Source: Myxococcota bacterium
GTDB lineage: Bacteria > Myxococcota_C > UBA6777
Direction: 5' to 3'
Length of the DNA: 11,166 nucleotides
Assembly (NCBI GenBank): GCA_963169055.1
Contig: CAUJFU010000217.1
Location: 1 to 11,166 of the forward strand
The translations under genes were made by a program, and so were the position numbers. Shown in pieces: positions 6,818-11,166 of the stretch. The notes under the pieces are model-generated. The model was not told the origin of the DNA. It did not search any database and saw only the letters and a list, made by a program, of their open reading frames with translations. How positions within the stretch are numbered: position 1 is the first letter of the stretch; every line of letters starts with the position of its first letter.

Positions 6818-6843
6818 CCTGTTTCCGTTTGCAACAGGAAACA
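6818..6843 (-). promoter_or_regulatory. Hairpin with two alternative pairings before the 141-residue gene
   Basis: On the minus strand TGTTTCC pairs with GGAAACA (6843-6837 with 6826-6820), a 7-base stem with a 10-base loop. An overlapping stem, CCTGTT with AACAGG (6838-6833 with 6823-6818), excludes it. Both stems touch the ribosome binding site AGGGGG at 6815-6820, so pairing could affect translation of the 141-residue protein. It could also be a DNA operator. Confidence 0.35.
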
Positions 6844-6955
6844 CTGATCCTCCCCACCACGTCAAGGACGCCCCACCTTTCCCGCGCCCTTGCTGCGAGG
6901 ATGCGCCCCCCGCGCTACGAAACAAGCCCTCATTCGGATCGCAACACAAGCCCGC

Positions 6956-8968
6956 TCACATCGGTGCAGGTAGCCACACCACAAACGATTCTTCCAACAA
7001 GATCCATAACGCCGAAGCCATCGTATCTTCCCACCAATCTTCGATAGCCTTTCCTGAAGCCACCGCTTGCAACACAGCTTCCATCTCGGCATCCAACGGC
7101 AACAACTTCATCGCCTCTGCGTGATGGATCACTGCCAACGTCCGAGGCGCAAATCCCGCGTTTTCCTGCGCAGACGCGGCACGAAAACGCTCCCACAACA
7201 GCGCGTCCATCTCTTCTTGCGACTCTGCTTCGGGCCGCTCGTCCAAGACCTCTTCCGCCAACCACCCCGGCCACGGCGCATAACGCAAGGTCTGATGCCA
7301 CCGCAAAACCCCCTCCGCCTCCAACAGATCCTCCACATCGTCAGGCAGCGCTCCGAAATCTTCGGCCTCTTCGTCTTTGCGCGGCTCTTCTTGAGACCAC
7401 GCCAAAAACCGCGCCATCTCACGCCAAGGAGCCGAAATATCCGAACGAGACGCCAACCACGCAGACCACCGCACCATCAACCGCCCATGTTCCACAAACG
7501 CCGAAGAATGCGCAAACTCCGCAAGGCTCTCTTCGGACAACACAGCCCCTCGCTGCGTCAACGAACCATCCAAAAAGAACCACGACGCCGCGCTTTGTAT
7601 CCCTTCGCGCAAGATCGCGGCCCCTCCCCCCAACCATGCTTCTCGTGTCTTGCCCGTGATCTCTTGCATCTGCGGCCACATCACCCCCGTTGCACCGAGG
7701 CTGATCGCACGCTCCCCCATCCCCGCCAGCCGCGCAGGAACGGCAGCCCGAACCGCTTCTTCCCATGCCGAAAACACCCCATATCCCGACGCCAGATCCG
7801 CATCCGTATCCAGCAACGCCCGACAACGCGCTCCCATCGACTCCAACACAGGCCACAAGATCCGCTCGGCTCGTTTGGCCTGCATCGAACCTTCCTCCAT
7901 CCATTCCAACGCAAGCAACGTCCGATACCCCAGATCCTGCAACAATCTCCGTTGCAACATCCGTTGACACTGCCCTGCATCAACCTCGATATCTCCCATC
8001 AATAGGCCCGATGCGACACCCAAGTGATGCTCCATCAACCCCGCCACCGTAGAAAAAACATCCACCCCCTCAAGCAAAAACAATTCTGCCCACGAACCAA
8101 AGCTCCACGCCGTCAAACGCGGCCAATGACCGTAAACATAACCCATCGCATCGCTTGACGCATCCAGATATCCCCGTGGCGAGACGATCCGACGACCGCT
8201 CTCCAACTCCTTGAGACAAACCGACCACTCTGAAAAGAAATGCTCGCGTGCCGCTTCTGCATGGCGCAGCGCGTCTTCACGCGCTCCCGCCCGATCATAC
8301 GCCGCTTCACGTTGCCAATACGCCCGCCCTTCTGCCTCGCACGCCACACAAAAAGATCGCAACGGCCCACCATGCCGATGCTCCGCACAACGCGGACGAA
8401 AGGCTTCGTCCCAGCCGTACCAATGCACCACCGGCAACAACTCGTTCACTCGCGCCGAAAGGTACAGCGAAAAACGATTCATCTGCGGATGCCAAAAAAA
8501 TCGCAACAACCCATGCAACAATTCATGCGCACGCCATTTTCTCCGATAATTCGGGTTATACGGCGCAAGCGGTGCCTCTTGAAAAAAAGAAAAGTACTTG
8601 GGTTCCATCCGCACACCCGAACCCCACACAGGCACCGTTTCACCCTCCCAAACCGCACGCTCTGGCTCTAACCCCTCGGGCATCGCGATCGCACCGCGCA
8701 GTTCGTGATGGAAAAATCCTCGCCCCTCTCCCGCAGACCACAACCCCACCCGCGCACTCATCGGCGTCACCAACAGATCCAACGCCGGTACACCCAAGCC
8801 TGCAAACACTTCTTCCAATCCCCCAACAGGGCCCGCTTCGATCGTCGAAGCGACACTCTCCACCCACGCCTCCGATGACGGCCACCACGATGATGGTGGT
8901 ACCTCTAAGCTCAACTTTTCTTTCTTCTCTTTTCCCGATAATCCCGAACACAATCGAATCTTTCCCAT
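6956..8968 (-). CDS. Large Trp-rich protein with HExxH-x23-E motif (putative gluzincin-like)
   Basis: This 670-residue protein has no recognised family. It starts at ATG 8968, with AAGGAG 6 bases upstream. Near the first quarter it has H148-E-L-L-H152 followed by N175-E176, i.e. HExxH-x23-E. This is the arrangement of zinc ligands in gluzincin peptidases, and the same spacing as angiotensin-converting enzyme (family M2). Just after it, C194-x2-H197-x-H199-x7-C207-x2-C210 looks like a second, structural zinc knuckle. The remaining ~450 residues are mainly helical and acidic. About 33 tryptophans are present, near 5% of residues, several times the usual share. There is no clear signal peptide or membrane helix, so it is probably cytoplasmic. 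It is the first gene of a three-gene minus-strand cluster and is divergent from the repeat lipoprotein gene. The HExxH could be coincidental; peptidase activity is an inference. Two long plus-strand open frames opposite it look like composition artefacts. Confidence 0.85.
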   Translation of the reverse strand: MGKIRLCSGLSGKEKKEKLSLEVPPSSWWPSSEAWVESVASTIEAGPVGGLEEVFAGLGVPALDLLVTPMSARVGLWSAGEGRGFFHHELRGAIAMPEGLEPERAVWEGETVPVWGSGVRMEPKYFSFFQEAPLAPYNPNYRRKWRAHELLHGLLRFFWHPQMNRFSLYLSARVNELLPVVHWYGWDEAFRPRCAEHRHGGPLRSFCVACEAEGRAYWQREAAYDRAGAREDALRHAEAAREHFFSEWSVCLKELESGRRIVSPRGYLDASSDAMGYVYGHWPRLTAWSFGSWAELFLLEGVDVFSTVAGLMEHHLGVASGLLMGDIEVDAGQCQRMLQRRLLQDLGYRTLLALEWMEEGSMQAKRAERILWPVLESMGARCRALLDTDADLASGYGVFSAWEEAVRAAVPARLAGMGERAISLGATGVMWPQMQEITGKTREAWLGGGAAILREGIQSAASWFFLDGSLTQRGAVLSEESLAEFAHSSAFVEHGRLMVRWSAWLASRSDISAPWREMARFLAWSQEEPRKDEEAEDFGALPDDVEDLLEAEGVLRWHQTLRYAPWPGWLAEEVLDERPEAESQEEMDALLWERFRAASAQENAGFAPRTLAVIHHAEAMKLLPLDAEMEAVLQAVASGKAIEDWWEDTMASALWILLEESFVVWLPAPM

Positions 8969-8974
8969 CTTTCG

Positions 8975-8980
8975 CTCCTT
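8975..8980 (-). promoter_or_regulatory. Ribosome binding site for the 670-residue protein
   Basis: AAGGAG on the minus strand lies 6 bases before ATG 8968 and confirms that start. Confidence 0.75.
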
Positions 8981-9019
8981 CTATTCTACGATCCGCTTGT
9001 TTCACAAAAGATCACACCC

Positions 9020-9075
9020 TTGACACGTTTTGACAGAAAGCTTTTTTTGAAACCAACCAACGATTGCTACGTTGG
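9020..9075 (+). promoter_or_regulatory. Possible promoter/operator region of the repeat lipoprotein gene
   Basis: In the 154-base divergent gap (8969-9122) there are two TTGACA hexamers, at 9020-9025 and 9030-9035, one helical turn apart, either of which could be a -35 element. No convincing -10 follows at 17 bases. A 6-base inverted repeat, CCAACG at 9057-9062 and CGTTGG at 9070-9075 around 7 bases, lies between them and the gene. Assignment is tentative. Confidence 0.3.
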
Positions 9076-9122
9076 ATGAGCAGTCGCCCCAACCACCCCC
9101 GTCCACCAAAAAGGATCTTCTC

Positions 9123-11033
9123 ATGCAGCCTTTTTTACAACGAACTTTTTTTTCTTTGACCGCCTGTTGCCTTCTTTTTGCCTTCAACATCTTCTTCACC
9201 CATTGCGGCCCCGAAAAACGCGCATGCACCGACAACAGCGCTTGCCTCGGCGATGAGATCTGCAACCAAGGCTTTTGCCAAACTCCCTGCCAAAGCAACA
9301 ACGACTGTCTCGGCGATCAGACCTGCACAAGCGGCGTTTGCCGAAACGCTTGCAACAACAACAGCGATTGTCTCGGCGATCAATCCTGCATCGCGGGCCT
9401 CTGCCAAAACACCCTCAACGACGGCGGTCTCCCCGACGGCTCATGTCAACCCACCACTTGCAACAAAGAAGGCAAGAATTGCGGCCAGATCTCCGATGGC
9501 TGCGGTGGTACACTCCCCTGTGGCGATTGCAAACAGGGCGAAACCTGCGGAGGTTCTGGCACGCCCAACCTCTGCGGGGTGGGGACTTGTACGCCCAAAG
9601 ATTGTCAAACACAAGGCATCTCTTGCGGACAAGCCAACGATGGTTGCGGCAATCTTCTCAACTGCGGGCCTTGTGATATCTGCGCCCCATCATGCCCACA
9701 AAGCTACTCTTGCAAACAAGGCGTCTGCGTCGAAGGCGACCCCAACAACCTCAAGCTCGAAGCCAAAACCTACAATATCGGTGGAAGTGTGCTATTGAAT
9801 GGCGAAACTCCCCGTATTATCGGGGCGAACTGCACTCCTGAATCGGACGAAGAAGCCATCCTTGTGCGTTTTATCGAAGACACTTTCAAGTACAACACCT
9901 TTGCGACGATCACTTGCAAACAGCTCTTCGCGCAAAAAGCCGCCCTCTTCTCTATCGCCCTGTATCCCGGGACGTATCGTGTGCAAGTTGGCGGTCGCAA
10001 CCAAAGCACTTATTTTCCCCAAACCGAACAAGTTATCCTTCCCGCCCTCAAAGTCGAGCAGCACAAAAACGATCTCACACTTGAAGCCAAAACCTACAAT
10101 ATCAGCGGATCTGTGCTGCTCAACAACGAAACGCCCCGCGTTATCGGAGCCCATTGCACTCCCGAATCGGACGACGAAGCCATCCTTGTGCGCTTTATCG
10201 AGGACACTTTCAAGTACAACACCTTTACGACGCTCACTTGCAAACAGCTCTTCGTGCAAAAAGCCGCCCTCTTCTCTATCGCCCTATATCCCGGGACTTA
10301 TCGTGTGCAAGTCGGTGGCCGAAACCAAAGCACTCATTTTCCCCAAGCCGAACAAGTCGTTCTTACCGCCTTCAAAGTCGAGCAACACAAAATCGATCTC
10401 AAACTCGAAGCCAAAACCTACAACATCGGTGGAAGTGTTCTCTTAAACGGCGAAACGCCCCGTGTTATCGGAGCGCACTGCACTCCTGAATCAGAAGACG
10501 AAGCCATCCTTGTGCGTTTTGTCGAAGACGCCTTCAAGTACAACACCTTTACGACGCTCACTTGTAAACAGCTCTTCGTGCAAAAAGCCGCCCTCTTCTC
10601 TATCGCCCTGTATCCCGGGACGTATCGTGTGCAAGTCGGTGGCCGAAACCAAAGCACTCATTTTCCTCAAGCCGAACAAGTCGTTCTTACCGCCTTCAAA
10701 GTCGAGCAACACAAAATCGATCTCAAACTTGAAGCCAAAACCTACAATATCAGCGGAAGTGTGCTGTTGAATGGCGAAACACCCCGTATTATCGGAGCGC
10801 ATTGCACTCCTGAATCAGAAGACGAAGCCATCCTTGTGCGTTTTGTCGAAGACGCCTTCAAGTACAACACCTTTGTGATGCTCACTTGCAAACAGCTCTT
10901 CGCGCAAAAAGCCGCCCTCTTCTCTATCGCCCTGTATCCCGGGACGTATCGCGTGCAAGTCGGTGGCCGAAACCAAAGCACCCACTTCCCTCAGGCCGAG
11001 CAAGTGATCGTGACACGGCTGCGCATCCCTTGA
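9123..11033 (+). CDS. Cys-rich probable lipoprotein with four 108-residue repeats
   Basis: This 636-residue protein starts at ATG 9123, with AAGGA 7 bases upstream; a TTG 51 bases earlier would only extend the N-terminus ahead of the signal sequence. Residues 1-27 form a hydrophobic export signal ending at F-F-T-H-C28. C28 may be a lipidated cysteine, although the lipobox is not canonical. Three modules of the type C-x4-x-C-L-G-D-x-x-C-x4-x-C follow at about 35-94. Two longer modules with C-G-x-x-x-D-G-C-G come next at about 108-185, then another Cys stretch to about 203. From L210 there are four tandem repeats (108 residues each, the last 103). Each has G-S-V-L-L-N, two cysteines and Y-P-G-T-Y-R-V, resembling carboxypeptidase-regulatory-like beta-sandwich domains of myxobacterial lipoproteins. 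It is probably a surface-exposed, anchored binding or structural protein. The partner is unknown. Confidence 0.9.
   Translation: MQPFLQRTFFSLTACCLLFAFNIFFTHCGPEKRACTDNSACLGDEICNQGFCQTPCQSNNDCLGDQTCTSGVCRNACNNNSDCLGDQSCIAGLCQNTLNDGGLPDGSCQPTTCNKEGKNCGQISDGCGGTLPCGDCKQGETCGGSGTPNLCGVGTCTPKDCQTQGISCGQANDGCGNLLNCGPCDICAPSCPQSYSCKQGVCVEGDPNNLKLEAKTYNIGGSVLLNGETPRIIGANCTPESDEEAILVRFIEDTFKYNTFATITCKQLFAQKAALFSIALYPGTYRVQVGGRNQSTYFPQTEQVILPALKVEQHKNDLTLEAKTYNISGSVLLNNETPRVIGAHCTPESDDEAILVRFIEDTFKYNTFTTLTCKQLFVQKAALFSIALYPGTYRVQVGGRNQSTHFPQAEQVVLTAFKVEQHKIDLKLEAKTYNIGGSVLLNGETPRVIGAHCTPESEDEAILVRFVEDAFKYNTFTTLTCKQLFVQKAALFSIALYPGTYRVQVGGRNQSTHFPQAEQVVLTAFKVEQHKIDLKLEAKTYNISGSVLLNGETPRIIGAHCTPESEDEAILVRFVEDAFKYNTFVMLTCKQLFAQKAALFSIALYPGTYRVQVGGRNQSTHFPQAEQVIVTRLRIP
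9750..11033 (+). repeat. Four in-frame tandem repeats of 324 bp
   Basis: Units begin at 9750, 10074, 10398 and 10722, each exactly 324 bases (108 codons) apart; the last is cut short by the stop codon. The landmark GAAGCCAAAACCTACAA recurs at 9759, 10083, 10407 and 10731. Identity is very high at DNA level: 10344-10405 equals 10668-10729 over 62 bases, and 10479-10550 equals 10803-10874 over 72 bases. Units 2-4 are closer to each other than to unit 1, as expected from recent unequal crossover. Confidence 0.95.
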
Positions 11034-11077
11034 TTGCGGAAAAAAGCCCCGTAAACACCATCCCACCGCGACGCCCT

Positions 11078-11166
11078 CTATTCATAGCGGTGAACCAAAA
11101 GCACCCCTTCAAACGGTCGTAATCGCGTAGGTCTTGACACAAGCGGCGCAGCCTCGGACAACATCG
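11078..11166 (-). CDS. C-terminal end of a gene running off the window
   Basis: On the minus strand an open frame enters at the right edge and ends at TAG 11078-11080, giving 28 visible residues that end in RPFEGVLLVHRYE. The hydrophobic-aromatic pattern and basic residues look like the end of a folded globular domain. The intergenic gap to the convergent repeat lipoprotein gene is 44 bases. Too little is visible to name a family or to be certain the frame is coding. A different minus-strand frame starting at 11142 runs antisense into the repeats and is less likely. Confidence 0.45.
   Translation of the reverse strand, partial: MLSEAAPLVSRPTRLRPFEGVLLVHRYE

Noticed and set aside
7067-8005. 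Plus-strand open frame of 312 codons opposite the 670-residue gene
   Set aside because: Its product is almost all Arg, Pro, His and Gln, which is what the antisense of a Trp/Glu/Ala-rich gene gives. It has no clear ribosome binding site.
8882-8899. Inverted repeat CCACCA-CGATGA-TGGTGG
   Set aside because: It lies inside the 670-residue gene and is explained by the codons for the Trp-Trp pair and neighbouring residues.
8983-8988. TAGAAT on the minus strand as a -10 box for the 670-residue gene
   Set aside because: Transcription would start inside the ribosome binding site at 8975-8980, and there is no matching -35 hexamer.
8248-9033. Plus-strand open frame of 261 codons opposite the start of the 670-residue gene
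   Set aside because: Pro/Thr/His-rich low-complexity product, antisense to a gene with a good start and ribosome binding site; it also crosses that gene's upstream region.
9792-11066. Several minus-strand open frames antisense to the lipoprotein repeats, nearly identical to each other
   Set aside because: They recur every 324 bases simply because the repeat does. The sense frame has signal peptide, conserved cysteines and a proper start.

Overview
The window looks like chromosomal DNA from a Myxococcota-type (former deltaproteobacterial) bacterium of moderate GC. The evidence is indirect. Both ends carry secreted proteins built from short Cys-rich modules (C-x-x-D/N-x-D-C-x-x-G-x-x-C type). 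One of them continues into tandem beta-rich repeats with a 'V-L-L-N-G ... Y-P-G-T-Y-R-V' signature that I associate with myxobacterial surface lipoproteins. There is no ribosomal RNA, tRNA, CRISPR array, transposase or phage gene.

Layout, left to right. (1) Positions 1-1830, + strand: the end of a Cys-rich secreted protein, then an exported 279-residue protein with its own strong ribosome binding site, probably one operon. (2) Positions 1778-3202, - strand: a YkgJ-family CxxCxxCC cluster protein whose 3' end overlaps the previous gene tail to tail by 53 bases, preceded by an exported 230-residue Cys-rich protein. (3) Positions 3203-3494: a divergent intergenic region with a perfect palindrome, a 13-base inverted repeat and two mutually exclusive hairpins in the leader of the next gene. 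(4) Positions 3495-4685, + strand: rlmI, the 23S rRNA m5C methyltransferase, the only confidently named gene. (5) Positions 4725-8968, - strand: a three-gene cluster read from 8968 leftwards. It encodes a 670-residue, extremely Trp-rich protein with an HExxH-x23-E motif, a 141-residue helical protein with an internal repeat, and a 535-residue membrane protein with CorA-like topology and a Cys-rich N-terminus. (6) Positions 9123-11033, + strand: a Cys-rich probable lipoprotein with four 108-residue repeats. (7) Positions 11078-11166, - strand: the likely C-terminus of another gene.

The exported proteins probably belong to the cell envelope or its surface, with disulfide-rich folds. The three-gene cluster at 4725-8968 is the best candidate for an undescribed system: a putative zinc-dependent protein encoded with a small helical partner and a CorA-topology membrane protein. 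Its function cannot be read from the sequence alone.
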